Positions 54,419 to 63,673 of a stretch of 64,000 nt of DNA are shown here, in pieces. This DNA comes from Caulobacter sp. NIBR2454 (GTDB lineage Bacteria; Pseudomonadota; Alphaproteobacteria; Caulobacterales; Caulobacteraceae). The DNA lies in the NCBI RefSeq assembly GCF_027474405.1, contig NZ_CP114871.1, positions 2,427,001-2,491,000 of the forward strand, written 5' to 3'. Position 1 is the stretch's first letter, and each line of letters starts with the position of its first letter. Position numbers and translations under genes: made by a program. A model generated the notes under the pieces. That model worked only from the letters and a program-made list of their open reading frames with translations, did no database searches and had not been told where the DNA came from.

Positions 54419-57400
54419 TGAACCTCAATCCCGCCGCCTTCGCTGTCCGTCGCTGGCAGTTCACTCTCGTCGCCTTCGGTCTGCTGGTCGCGCTGGGCTT
54501 CAACGCCCTGATGACCACCCCGCGGGCCGAGGATCCGCAATTCCCGACCCCGATCTTCATCATCCAGGCGGTCATGCCTGGCGCCGAGCCGGCGGAGATG
54601 GAGCAACTGGTCGCCAAGCCGATCGAGGACGTCCTCGCCGGCCTGGATGATGTCAGCGACGTCGCCTCCACCAGCGTGGACGGCGCCGCCACCGTGCAGT
54701 TGGAGTTCGACTGGGGCGTCGATCCAGAGCGCAAGTACGACGAGGTCACGCGCGAGATAAACGCCATCCGCCCGCGCCTGCCGGCCGGCATCGTCAATCT
54801 GGAGGTCCGCCGCATCCGGACCATCGAGGTGGCCTTCGTCCAGACCGCGCTCGTCTCCGACGTCCTGCCCATGCGCCGGCTGGAGAAGCTGGCCGACCGT
54901 TTGCGCGAGCGGCTCGAGCGGGTGCCCGGCGTGCGCAAGGGCGAGTACTGGGGCGCCCCGGCGTCCGAAGTTCGCGTGAGCCTGAACGCCGGCCGCCTGT
55001 CCGAACTGCGCCTGCCCGCCAGCGCCGTGGCCGACGCCCTGCGCGCCGCCGGGGCCGACACGCCCATCGGGGCCGTCCACGCGGGCGACCGCCGTTTCAA
55101 CGTCAAGTCGGGCGGCGCCTTCCGCTCGCTGGAGACCGTCAAGAACACTCCCGTGCGCGAGATTGACGGCCAGGTCGTCCGCGTCCAGGACGTCGCCGAC
55201 GTCACGTGGGCCCAGGAAGAAGCCAACCATCTCGTCCGCTTCGACGGCAAGCGCGCCGTTTTCGTCACCGCCATGCCCAAGGACGGGGTGGACGTCACCA
55301 AGGTGACCGACAACGTCAACGCCGCCCTCGACGAATTCGAGCGCACCCTGCCCGCTGGCGTGAAACTGGAGCGCGGCTTCCAGCAGTCCGACAATATCAA
55401 GCACCGCCTGGGCACGCTGTTCCGCGACTTCGGTCTGGCGCTGGCCCTGGTGCTGGTCACTCTGCTCCCGCTCGGCATCCGCGCCAGCGGCGTGGTGATG
55501 GTGTCGATCCCGCTGTCCCTGCTGATCGGCCTGGCGCTGCTTCAGGCGTTCGGCTTCACCATCAACCAGCTGTCCATCGCGGGCTTCGTGCTGTCGCTTG
55601 GCCTGCTGGTGGACGACTCCATCGTCGTCACCGAGAACATCGCCCGCCACCTGCGCGAGGGCGAAGACCGCACCACCGCGGCCATCAAGGCCACGGGCCA
55701 GATCTCCCTGGCGGTGATCGGTTGCACGGCTACCTTGATGCTGGCCTTTCTGCCGCTGCTGGCCCTGCCCGGCGGCGCGGGTCAGTTCATCAAGTCGCTG
55801 CCGGTGACGGTGCTCTGCACCGTGGGCGCCTCGCTGATCGTGTCCCTGACCATCATCCCCTTCCTGGCCAGTCGCATGCTGTCGCGGCACGAGAACCCGG
55901 AGGGCAACCGCATCCTGCGGGCCGTCAACGGCGGCATCCACCGCTTCTACACGCCGATCCTGCATCGGGCGCTCAGCCGTCCGTGGCTGGCCTCGGCGAT
56001 CCTGGGCGCCATCTGCCTCACCGCCGTGCCGATCATGGGGGTCATCGGCTCCAGCCTGTTCCCTCCAGCCGAAACCCCGCAGTTCCTCGTTCACATCGAG
56101 ACGCCCGAGGGCACCTCCATGGAGCGGACCGACAAGGCCCTGCGCTTCGTCGAGCAAAGGCTGGCCAAGGAGCCCAAGATCCTTTGGACCGCCGCCAACC
56201 TCGGCCGCGACAACCCCCGCATCTATTACAACGAAGGCCAGAGCGCGGCCCGAGCCAACTATGCCGAGGTCTTCACCGCGCTTGAGAAGTGGGAGCCCGG
56301 CGAAAGCGAGAAACTGCTGGACCAGATCCGCGCCGATCTCGCCGACTACCCTGGCGCCAAGATCAGCCTGAGCACCTTCACGAACGGCCCCCCTGTCGAC
56401 GCCCCGGTGCAGGTCCGCATCCGCGGCCAGAACCTGCAGGTCCTCAAGGCGCTGGCTGATCGCGCCGAGCGGATCATCAAGGACACCCCTGGCACGCGCG
56501 ACGTGGACAACCCCCTGCGCCTGGCCCGCACCGACCTCGATCTGGGCGTGGACGAGGCCAAGGCCGCCGCCCTGGGCGTGCCAGCGGGCGCCGCCCGACG
56601 CGTCACCCGCCTGGCTCTGTCGGGCGAAGAAACCGGCCGCTTCCGCGACGCTGACGGCGACGACTACGCCGTTCGCGTGCGTCTGCCGATGGAGGACCGC
56701 AACGACCTGTCGGCCCTGACCGGGATCTACATCCCCACCGCCGACGGCCGCTCCGCCCCTCTGGGCGCCGTGGCCGAACCGACCTTCCGCTCCAGCCCCG
56801 CCAGCATCAGTCGCTTCGAGCGCGAGCGCACCGTCTCGGTCAGCGCGGAAGTCAAGACCGGCTACCTGACCTCCGCCGTCACGGCCGACGTGGTCAAGCG
56901 CCTGGAGGCCGAACTGTCCCTGCCCCCCGGCTATCGCATCGCCCTAGGCGGCGAGGCCGAGGCCCAGGCCGAAAGCTTTGGCGGCATGGGCGCGGCGATC
57001 ATGGTCGCCATCGGCGGCATCCTGGCCGTGCTGGTGCTGGAGTTCGGCAAGTTCCGCACCGCCCTGGTGGTGGCCGGGGTCATCCCGCTGGGCATCTTCG
57101 GCGCCGTGGCGGCCCTGATGGTCACCGGCAACAGCCTGTCCTTCACCGCCACCATCGGGCTGATCGCCCTCATCGGCATCGAGATCAAGAACTCGATCCT
57201 GCTGGTCGACTTCACCGAACAGCTTCGCCGGGAGGGCATGCCTCTGCGCGAAGCCATCGAGAAGGCCGGCGAGGTGCGGTTCCTGCCCGTGCTGCTGACC
57301 TCGGTCACCGCCATCGGCGGGCTGCTACCTCTGGCCTTGGAGGGGTCAGGCCTCTACTCACCGCTGGCCATCACCATCATCGGCGGCCTGATCACCTCGA

Positions 57401-57507
57401 CCCTGTTGTCGCGGGTAGCAACCCCGGTCACCTATTGGCTGCTTGAGCGCGGCAAGGAAGACGGCGCGTTCGGCGTGATGGACTGGCTGCGCGCCCGGTT
57501 CGCCTAA
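54418..57507 (+). CDS. RND-family efflux permease
   Basis: 1029 residues with 12 transmembrane helices and two large periplasmic loops. TM4 holds the proton-relay aspartates D399-D400 (LGLLVDDSIVVTENIARHL), and ATPVTYWLLERG marks the C-terminus. Full length for the HAE/AcrB-like group; the short loops and sequence style fit the broad AcrB/AcrD/AcrF-related family typical of alphaproteobacteria. Export substrates cannot be named. It is co-translated with the adaptor and controlled by the divergent TetR gene. Confidence 0.95.
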   Translation: MNLNPAAFAVRRWQFTLVAFGLLVALGFNALMTTPRAEDPQFPTPIFIIQAVMPGAEPAEMEQLVAKPIEDVLAGLDDVSDVASTSVDGAATVQLEFDWGVDPERKYDEVTREINAIRPRLPAGIVNLEVRRIRTIEVAFVQTALVSDVLPMRRLEKLADRLRERLERVPGVRKGEYWGAPASEVRVSLNAGRLSELRLPASAVADALRAAGADTPIGAVHAGDRRFNVKSGGAFRSLETVKNTPVREIDGQVVRVQDVADVTWAQEEANHLVRFDGKRAVFVTAMPKDGVDVTKVTDNVNAALDEFERTLPAGVKLERGFQQSDNIKHRLGTLFRDFGLALALVLVTLLPLGIRASGVVMVSIPLSLLIGLALLQAFGFTINQLSIAGFVLSLGLLVDDSIVVTENIARHLREGEDRTTAAIKATGQISLAVIGCTATLMLAFLPLLALPGGAGQFIKSLPVTVLCTVGASLIVSLTIIPFLASRMLSRHENPEGNRILRAVNGGIHRFYTPILHRALSRPWLASAILGAICLTAVPIMGVIGSSLFPPAETPQFLVHIETPEGTSMERTDKALRFVEQRLAKEPKILWTAANLGRDNPRIYYNEGQSAARANYAEVFTALEKWEPGESEKLLDQIRADLADYPGAKISLSTFTNGPPVDAPVQVRIRGQNLQVLKALADRAERIIKDTPGTRDVDNPLRLARTDLDLGVDEAKAAALGVPAGAARRVTRLALSGEETGRFRDADGDDYAVRVRLPMEDRNDLSALTGIYIPTADGRSAPLGAVAEPTFRSSPASISRFERERTVSVSAEVKTGYLTSAVTADVVKRLEAELSLPPGYRIALGGEAEAQAESFGGMGAAIMVAIGGILAVLVLEFGKFRTALVVAGVIPLGIFGAVAALMVTGNSLSFTATIGLIALIGIEIKNSILLVDFTEQLRREGMPLREAIEKAGEVRFLPVLLTSVTAIGGLLPLALEGSGLYSPLAITIIGGLITSTLLSRVATPVTYWLLERGKEDGAFGVMDWLRARFA

Positions 57508-57513
57508 CCCATT

Positions 57514-57545
57514 CCCGTTCATCCGGCCTCCGCCGGGTGAACGGG
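57514..57545 (+). terminator. Long hairpin after the RND operon
   Basis: CCCGTTCATCCGGC (57514-57527) pairs with GCCGGGTGAACGGG (57532-57545) over 14 bp with one G-U pair and a CTCC loop, 6 bp past the permease stop. No U tract follows, so it may need Rho or act in mRNA protection. Confidence 0.6.
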
Positions 57546-57603
57546 ATGTAAGTTGCCCCGCCTCGCGCTTTCACCTCAGATGCTCCCTATACGGAGGGGC
57601 TTC

Positions 57604-59079
57604 ATGAAGACGATCTGCGCGACGGTGCTCGCCATGGCGGCCGTGACCTCGGCCCACGCCGAAACCACCGCCGCCGAGCGGACGGCGGCTTACCTCAAGA
57701 AGATCGCCGCCGAGGACCGCGCCGAGGCCCCCGGCAAGCCGCCGCTCAACAGCGTGATCGCCGTCAGCCCTGTCGCCCTCGATCAGGCGCGCGCCCGCGA
57801 CGCGGAACGCAAGGCGGGCAAGGCCGTCAGCCCTGTCCATGGCTGGGCCGTTCTGCTCAAGGACAACATCGACAGCACCGAGCTGCCCACCACCGCCGGC
57901 TCGCTGGCGCTGAAAGACAACATGACCGGCCGGGACGCGCCCCTCGTCGCCAACCTGCGCAAGGCCGGGGTGGTCATCCTGGGCAAGGCCAACCTGTCGG
58001 AGTGGGCCAACTTTCGCTCCACCTCTTCGCTCAGCGGCTGGAGCGCGGTGGGCGGGCTAACCCGCAACGCCCGTGACCGCCTGCGCAACGCCTGCGGCTC
58101 CAGCGCAGGCAGCGGCGCGGCCGTGGCGGCCGGCTTCGCCGACGCCGCGGTGGGCACCGAGACCAACGGCTCGATCATCTGCCCGGCGGCGGTCGAAGGC
58201 CTTGTCGGATTCAAGCCCACCGTCGGCCTGGTCAGCCGCACCCATGTGGTCCCGATCAGCTCCAGCCAGGACACCGCCGGCCCCATGACCCGCACGGTGG
58301 CCGACGCCGCCGCGCTGCTGGACGCCATGGCCGGCTCCGATCCCGCCGATCCGGCCACCGCCGAGGCGGATGCGAAGAAGACCGACTTCGCCGCCACCCT
58401 CGACAAGGCGTCGCTGAAGGGCGCCCGCATCGGCGTCGCCCGCTATGCCGCCGGCTTCCATCCCGAGACCGACGCGGTCTTCGAAAAGGCGCTGACCACC
58501 CTAAAGGCCCAGGGCGCGATCCTGATCGACGTGAAGGACTTCCCACGCCGGCGGGAGATCAGCCCGCTGGAGAACAGGGTCCTTTGCGTGGAGTTCAAGG
58601 CCGGCGTCGCCGCCTATCTCGCCTCCACCGACCCGGCCAAGGTGAAGCCCCGCAACCTCGCTGACCTGATCGCCTTCAACAAGGCGCACGCGAAGGAGGA
58701 GATGCCCCTCTTCGCCCAGGAGCTGTTCGAGATTTGTGACCGGGCCAAGGGCCTGGACGATCCCGATTACCTCAAGGCCAAGGCTGACGCGCACCGCATC
58801 GCCGGGCCGGAGGGGATCGACGCCCTGCTCAAGCAGAACGATGTGGCCGTCCTGGTCGCCCCGACCATGGCGCCGGCCTATCTGATCGATCCGGTCCTGC
58901 GCGGCGGCTACGTGGGCGGCGGCATCGGCGGCCCGCCCGCCGTCGCCGGCTACCCGCACCTCACCGTGCCCATGGGCGAGATCAAAGGCCTTCCCGTCGG
59001 CCTGTCCATTGTCGGCACGGCCTGGGACGACGCCCGGGTGCTGAGCCTTGGCTATGCGTTCGAGCAGGCGCGCAAGTAG
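57604..59079 (+). CDS. Exported amidase (amidase signature family)
   Basis: 491 residues with a signal peptide (MKTICATVLAMAAVTSAHA). The Ser-cisSer-Lys triad is present: K86 in LLKDNIDS, the cis-Ser in GSSAGSG (S166/S167) and the nucleophile S190 in GTETNGSI. Amidase-signature enzymes hydrolyse amide bonds of diverse small molecules; a periplasmic one may process peptides or amide nutrients. ATG 57604 begins the signal peptide with GGAGGGG nearby. It is convergent with the acyl-CoA dehydrogenase pair, 1 bp apart. Confidence 0.92.
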   Translation: MKTICATVLAMAAVTSAHAETTAAERTAAYLKKIAAEDRAEAPGKPPLNSVIAVSPVALDQARARDAERKAGKAVSPVHGWAVLLKDNIDSTELPTTAGSLALKDNMTGRDAPLVANLRKAGVVILGKANLSEWANFRSTSSLSGWSAVGGLTRNARDRLRNACGSSAGSGAAVAAGFADAAVGTETNGSIICPAAVEGLVGFKPTVGLVSRTHVVPISSSQDTAGPMTRTVADAAALLDAMAGSDPADPATAEADAKKTDFAATLDKASLKGARIGVARYAAGFHPETDAVFEKALTTLKAQGAILIDVKDFPRRREISPLENRVLCVEFKAGVAAYLASTDPAKVKPRNLADLIAFNKAHAKEEMPLFAQELFEICDRAKGLDDPDYLKAKADAHRIAGPEGIDALLKQNDVAVLVAPTMAPAYLIDPVLRGGYVGGGIGGPPAVAGYPHLTVPMGEIKGLPVGLSIVGTAWDDARVLSLGYAFEQARK

Positions 59080-59080
59080 G

Positions 59081-60292
59081 TCACCGCCCCGTCGGCATGT
59101 CCTTGAACGCCACGTCCTTGTCCACGCGCACGTCGCCCGGCAGGCCCAGGACCCGCTCAGCGATGATGTTCTTGAGGATTTCGTCCGTGCCCCCGGCGAT
59201 GCGCAGGCCGGGCGCCCACAGCAGGCTTTGCTGGAACGCCGCGCGCATGGGCGCCACATCGGGGTCGGCGATGATGCCGAACTGGTCCTCCAGCTCCACC
59301 GCCGCGTTGGTCAGCTCCTGCAGCTGGTTGGCCGAGATGATCTTGCCGATCGAGCTTTCCGGCCCCGGCGTCTGCCCCTTCGACAGGGCCGTCATGGTGC
59401 GGAAGCGCGTCAGCTTCAGCCCCTCCGCCGCCACGTACCAGTCCGCCAGCCGCTCGCGGAAGGCGCTGTCGGCCAGGACGCCCGGCGTCTCGCGCGCCAG
59501 CTCCAGAATTTCGCCGTAGTTCGGGCCGGCTGAACCACCGACCGCCAGGCGTTCGTTCATCAGGGTGACCAGGGCGACCTTCCACCCGTCGCCGGGCGCG
59601 CCCAGGCGCTGGCTGTCCTTGACCCGCAGGTCGGTGAAGTAGACCTCGTTGAAGTCGCTGCCGCCGCTGGCCTGGTGGATGGGGCGCACCTCCACGGCTG
59701 GATCGCGCATGTCGATCCAGAACATGGTCATGCCCTTGTGCTTGGGCGCGTCCACGTCGGTGCGCACCAGCAGGATGCCGTAGTCTGAGTTCTGCGCCCC
59801 CGTGGTCCAAACCTTCTGGCCGTTGATCACCCAGTCATCGCCGTCGCGAACCGCGCGGGTCCGCGTCGCCGCCACGTCCGAGCCGCCCGCCGGTTCGGAG
59901 AACAGCTGGCACCAGATCTCCTCGCCCTTCACCGCCGGGCCGACGAACCGGCCTTTGGTGGCGTCGTCGGCGAAGGCCATGACCGTCGGCACGCACATGC
60001 CCAGGCCGATGGTGAAGTAGCCATAGGACAGGCCCGCCTTGATCTCTTCCTGGTTGAAGATCACTTGCTGGATCGGCGTGCCGCCTCCCCCGCCGATGAC
60101 CTTGGGCCAGGTGATGCAGGCATAGCCAGCGGCCGCCTTCTTGGCCTGCCACGCCTTGGCGGCGGCCATGTGCTCGGGCGTATTGGGCTTGGGCTCGCCC
60201 ACAGCCTTGCGATGCTCGGCGGCCTCCTTGGCCAGCCAGGCCCGGGCGGCTTCGCGATAGGCGGCTTCTTCGGCGTTGTCGTTGAAATCCAT
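59081..60292 (-). CDS. Acyl-CoA dehydrogenase, subunit of a probable heteromeric pair
   Basis: 403 residues of the acyl-CoA dehydrogenase fold with FSEPAGGSDVA and WVINGQKVWTTGAQ. The usual catalytic segment YEGTxEI is AGGTDEI (LRIAGGTDEILKNIIAERVL), so the canonical Glu is absent. It lies 9 bp downstream of a second, 370-residue acyl-CoA dehydrogenase gene. Adjacent pairs with one divergent partner form alpha2beta2 enzymes in steroid and branched side-chain degradation of actinobacteria, and the same is likely here. Substrate unknown. Confidence 0.88.
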   Translation of the reverse strand: MDFNDNAEEAAYREAARAWLAKEAAEHRKAVGEPKPNTPEHMAAAKAWQAKKAAAGYACITWPKVIGGGGGTPIQQVIFNQEEIKAGLSYGYFTIGLGMCVPTVMAFADDATKGRFVGPAVKGEEIWCQLFSEPAGGSDVAATRTRAVRDGDDWVINGQKVWTTGAQNSDYGILLVRTDVDAPKHKGMTMFWIDMRDPAVEVRPIHQASGGSDFNEVYFTDLRVKDSQRLGAPGDGWKVALVTLMNERLAVGGSAGPNYGEILELARETPGVLADSAFRERLADWYVAAEGLKLTRFRTMTALSKGQTPGPESSIGKIISANQLQELTNAAVELEDQFGIIADPDVAPMRAAFQQSLLWAPGLRIAGGTDEILKNIIAERVLGLPGDVRVDKDVAFKDMPTGR

Positions 60293-60301
60293 GACTATCT
60301 C

Positions 60302-61414
60302 CTACGCCGCGTTCTTGCGTTCGAGCTGGCTGACCAGCCGCTCTTTCCAGACCTTCGGGGCGCCGGCCACCAGGGCCAGCTGCTTGGACCGCCGATAATA
60401 GAGGTGGCAGTCCACCTCCCAGGTGAAGCCCATGCCGCCATGCGTCTGGATGTTCTCCTTAGAGGCGAACCAGTAGGCCTCCGACGCCGCGATCCGCGCC
60501 GCCGAGGCCGCGATCGGCAACTCCGGCGCCGAGGTGTTCAGAGCCCACGCCGCGTAATAGGCGTTGGACCGGGCCACCTCGTTCTTGACGTACATGTCCG
60601 CCAGCTTGTGCTTGATCGCCTGATAGCCGCCGATCACCCGCCCGAAGGCGTAGCGCTCCATGGCGTAGGCCTTGGCCATCTCCAGGCAGCGGTCGGCGCC
60701 GCCCAGTTGCTCGAACGCCAGCAGGGCCGCTGCGCGGTCCAGAACCGCCTGCAGCAACTCCATCCCCTCGCCCGCGTCGCCCAGCCGTTCGGCGGGCGCG
60801 TCCTGGAAGGTCAGCTTGGCGATGGACCGTGTGGGATCGAGCGACTTCAGGGTCACCCGCCCGACCGCATCACCCAGCTCGACCAGATAGAGGCCCGCCT
60901 TGCCGCCCTCCTTGGCCAGGACCAGGGCCACGTCGGCTACATCGCCGTCCGTCACCGGAATCTTCACGCCCGAAAGCTTGCCGCCGCTCACCGTCGCCTG
61001 CACCGAAGCGGCGGTCACCGCCCCCGGCCCCTCGGAGGTCGCGAGGCACCCGATCAGCTCGCCCGCCGCGATCTTGGGCAAAATCCGCTGCTTCTGCGCG
61101 TCCGTCCCGGCCAGCATCACCGCTTCCGCCAGCAGATAGACCGTTGAGGCGAAGGGAATCGGCGCGACCGCGCGACCCAGCTCTTCGGCGATGGCGCACA
61201 GCTCCACATGGCCCAGGCCCAGGCCGCCGAACTCCTCGGGGATCGCCGCGCCCAGCCAGCCCTGCTCGGCCACCCCGCGCCACAGGGCGGCGTCGAAAGC
61301 CTTGTCAGGATCATCCAGCACCGCCCGCACGGCGGGGATGGCGCAACGGGCCTCTAGGAACTTGCGCGCCTCGCCTTTGAGGAACTTCTGGTCGTCGGAA
61401 AAGTCAAAATCCAC
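60302..61414 (-). CDS. Acyl-CoA dehydrogenase, second subunit of the pair
   Basis: 370 residues, beginning MDFDFSDDQKFLKGEARKFL. The fold is shortened in the middle domain and its C-terminal region (IQTHGGMGFTWEVDCHLYYR) matches the partner type of heteromeric acyl-CoA dehydrogenases; it lacks the YEGT motif. First gene of the two-gene operon. It presumably shares one FAD/active-site arrangement with the 403-residue subunit, oxidising a branched or cyclic acyl-CoA. Confidence 0.88.
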   Translation of the reverse strand: MDFDFSDDQKFLKGEARKFLEARCAIPAVRAVLDDPDKAFDAALWRGVAEQGWLGAAIPEEFGGLGLGHVELCAIAEELGRAVAPIPFASTVYLLAEAVMLAGTDAQKQRILPKIAAGELIGCLATSEGPGAVTAASVQATVSGGKLSGVKIPVTDGDVADVALVLAKEGGKAGLYLVELGDAVGRVTLKSLDPTRSIAKLTFQDAPAERLGDAGEGMELLQAVLDRAAALLAFEQLGGADRCLEMAKAYAMERYAFGRVIGGYQAIKHKLADMYVKNEVARSNAYYAAWALNTSAPELPIAASAARIAASEAYWFASKENIQTHGGMGFTWEVDCHLYYRRSKQLALVAGAPKVWKERLVSQLERKNAA

Positions 61415-61558
61415 GGGTCGCCTCCTGTCGCGGGCATGTGATCCGCCCGTCTGACCCCACTCACCTTATCGACGTTTACGCGCCGGGAAAGATTGACCTC
61501 GCGTCAAGGATTTCAGGTTCTTATGCGCCGCTGAGTTTTGAGCGTGGACGAGTGTGCG

Positions 61559-62125
61559 ATGGCCAAGGCGGTCTTCCAGAAGAACCAGAAGGTGTGGGTG
61601 GAGAGCGTCGGCTGCTGGTCGACGATCGAACGCATCGTGCCGACCTGGGCCCGCGGCTTCGACGAACCCGTGCGCATCACCTATGACGTGGGCCTCGGCC
61701 GCGAGTTCCACGCCCATGAACTGAAGGCCGAGGATCGCGGCTCCGCCGCCGCCAATCTCGGGGCCAACTGGCGCCTGCTGCGCGCCCGCAACAAGTGGCA
61801 GTCGGCCGACGATTGCGCCCACCACCCCTATCCCGGCACCTATCCCGTCGTGGTCACCGACCCCTCCGACTGGGGCGGCTGGCGCGTCCCGGGGGCCGAA
61901 TACGACCGCGATCCGGTCAAGCTGGAGAAGCAGGCCCGCCTGATCGCCTCTGCCCCCAAGCTGCAGGCCATCGCCCGCGACCTGATCGCAATGGTCGCCG
62001 AAGATCCCGCCGACGCCCCGCCCGCCGTGGCCGAACTGGCCGCCAAGGCCGCTATTATCGAACGCTACGTCCAGGAAGTCCCGGCGGTGGCGAAGGCTGC
62101 TGATGAGGACGTGGAGGCGGCTTAG
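61559..62125 (+). CDS. Hypothetical protein, 188 aa
   Basis: No family recognised. The N-terminal ~90 residues are Trp/Arg-rich (KNQKVWVESVGCWSTIERIV, LGANWRLLRARNKWQSADDC). A central segment PYPGTYPVVVTDPSDWGGWR is followed by a helical C-terminus (KLEKQARLIASAPKLQAIAR, then an Ala-rich acidic tail). There is no signal peptide. ATG 61559 is preferred; the frame extends 21 bases upstream to a possible GTG. It is divergent from the dehydrogenase pair and precedes a semialdehyde dehydrogenase gene by 96 bp. Confidence 0.65.
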   Translation: MAKAVFQKNQKVWVESVGCWSTIERIVPTWARGFDEPVRITYDVGLGREFHAHELKAEDRGSAAANLGANWRLLRARNKWQSADDCAHHPYPGTYPVVVTDPSDWGGWRVPGAEYDRDPVKLEKQARLIASAPKLQAIARDLIAMVAEDPADAPPAVAELAAKAAIIERYVQEVPAVAKAADEDVEAA

Positions 62126-62221
62126 GGCCTAACGACCGCGCTTTGCGTTTGAGGTCATGGTCGTACAAGTCACATCGGCCGCGATACGCGTTAAGTTGGC
62201 TCCACAGCTCAGGAGCGCCCC

Positions 62222-63628
62222 ATGGCCAAGCCCGTGTTTCAGACCGTCGATCCCGCCACGGGCGAAAAAGGCCGCGCCTATGACGGCCACACGCCCGACG
62301 AGGCCAAGGCCATCCTGGGCCAGGTCCACGACGCTTTCGGAACCTGGCGCTCAACATCCTTCGCCGAACGCTCACGGCTGATGACCACCGCCGCCGCCGT
62401 CCTGCGCCGACGCAAGGACGAGTTCGCCGCCCTAATGACTGCGGAGATGGGCAAGACCCTGTCCGACGGGCGGGCCGAGATCGAGAAATGCGCCGCCAAC
62501 TGCGACTACTTCGCCGCCAACGCCGAGCGCTTCCTGGCCGATGAGCCCATGCCGTTCTCGGGCGGCGAGGCCTTCATCGCCTACAATCCGCTGGGCGTGA
62601 TCCTGGCGGTGATGCCCTGGAACTTCCCGTTCTGGCAGGTCTTCCGCTTCGCAGCCCCGACGCTAATGGCCGGCGATACCGCGATCCTCAAGCACGCCAG
62701 CAACGTGCCGGGGAGCGCCCTGGCCATCGAGGACGTGTTCCGCGAGGCGGGCTTCCCGGAAAACGTCTTCCGCACCGTCCTGATCGGCGGGAGCGAGGTC
62801 AAACCCCTGATCGAGGATGACCGCGTCGCCGCAGTCACCCTGACCGGTTCGGTCGCCGCGGGACGCTCGGTGGCCGCCGCCGCCGGCGGCGCCCTGAAGA
62901 AGGTGGTGCTCGAGCTGGGCGGTTCGGACCCCTACATCGTCCTGGCCGACGCCGATATCGACGAGGCGGCCGGCATCGCCGCCGCCGCCCGCATGGTCAA
63001 TGGCGGCCAGAGCTGCATCGCCGGCAAGCGCTTCGTGGTGCTCAAGGAAATCGCCGACGCCTTTGAAAAGGCGCTGGTCGAGAAGATGGCCGCCTTCCAG
63101 CCCGCTGACCCGACCACCGAGACCGCCAAGTTCGGCCCCATGCAGAGCATCAAGGCCCGCGACGACATCCACGATCAGGTTGTCCGCAGCGTCAAGGCCG
63201 GCGCGCGCCTGGTGCTGGGCGGCGAAGTCCCCGATCGCCCTGGCGCCTGGTATCCGGCCACCGTGCTGGCCGACGTCAAACCGGGCATGGCCGCCTATGA
63301 TGAGGAGGTCTTCGGTCCCGTCGCCGCGATCATCGTGGCTCACGACGAAGAGGACGCCATCCGGATCGCCAACGACACCGAATTCGGCCTCGGCTCCGGC
63401 GTCCTGACCCGCAACCTGGCGCGCGGCAGCGAGATCGCCGCCCGCCGCATCGACGCCGGCATGAGCTTTGTGAACCAGAACGTCCGCTCCGACCCCGCCC
63501 TGCCCTTCGGCGGAGTCAAGCACGCGGGCCACGGCCGCGAATGCTCCCATCTGGGCATCCGCGAGTTCGTGAACATCAAGACGGTGATGGTCGCGAAGGA
63601 AAAGTCGGCGCCGAGCGCGACGGAATAG
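62222..63628 (+). CDS. NAD(P)-dependent succinate-semialdehyde dehydrogenase family protein
   Basis: 468 residues with the aldehyde dehydrogenase hallmarks VMPWNFPFWQVFRFAAPTLM (Asn of the oxyanion hole), catalytic Glu in VLELGGSDP and Cys in GGQSCIAGKRF, and a C-terminal FGGVKHAGHGRECS. Closest in style to the GabD/Sad group, converting succinate semialdehyde to succinate. It could also serve related semialdehydes such as alpha-ketoglutarate semialdehyde, which is needed to finish hydroxyproline breakdown but lies 50 kb from that cluster. Monocistronic. Confidence 0.9.
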   Translation: MAKPVFQTVDPATGEKGRAYDGHTPDEAKAILGQVHDAFGTWRSTSFAERSRLMTTAAAVLRRRKDEFAALMTAEMGKTLSDGRAEIEKCAANCDYFAANAERFLADEPMPFSGGEAFIAYNPLGVILAVMPWNFPFWQVFRFAAPTLMAGDTAILKHASNVPGSALAIEDVFREAGFPENVFRTVLIGGSEVKPLIEDDRVAAVTLTGSVAAGRSVAAAAGGALKKVVLELGGSDPYIVLADADIDEAAGIAAAARMVNGGQSCIAGKRFVVLKEIADAFEKALVEKMAAFQPADPTTETAKFGPMQSIKARDDIHDQVVRSVKAGARLVLGGEVPDRPGAWYPATVLADVKPGMAAYDEEVFGPVAAIIVAHDEEDAIRIANDTEFGLGSGVLTRNLARGSEIAARRIDAGMSFVNQNVRSDPALPFGGVKHAGHGRECSHLGIREFVNIKTVMVAKEKSAPSATE

Positions 63629-63673
63629 CGTTCCGCCCTCGCACCGCCGCACTCCATCGCCTAAATCGACCCC

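Noticed and set aside
54199..56157. 652-codon minus-strand open frame opposite the RND pump
   Set aside because: Shadow frame; the translation has no recognisable domain and the RND permease on the plus strand is intact.
57580..57590. CTATACGG before the amidase gene as another GntR half-site
   Set aside because: Only about seven bases match the 11939-type half-site and the GTATAC core is not preserved.
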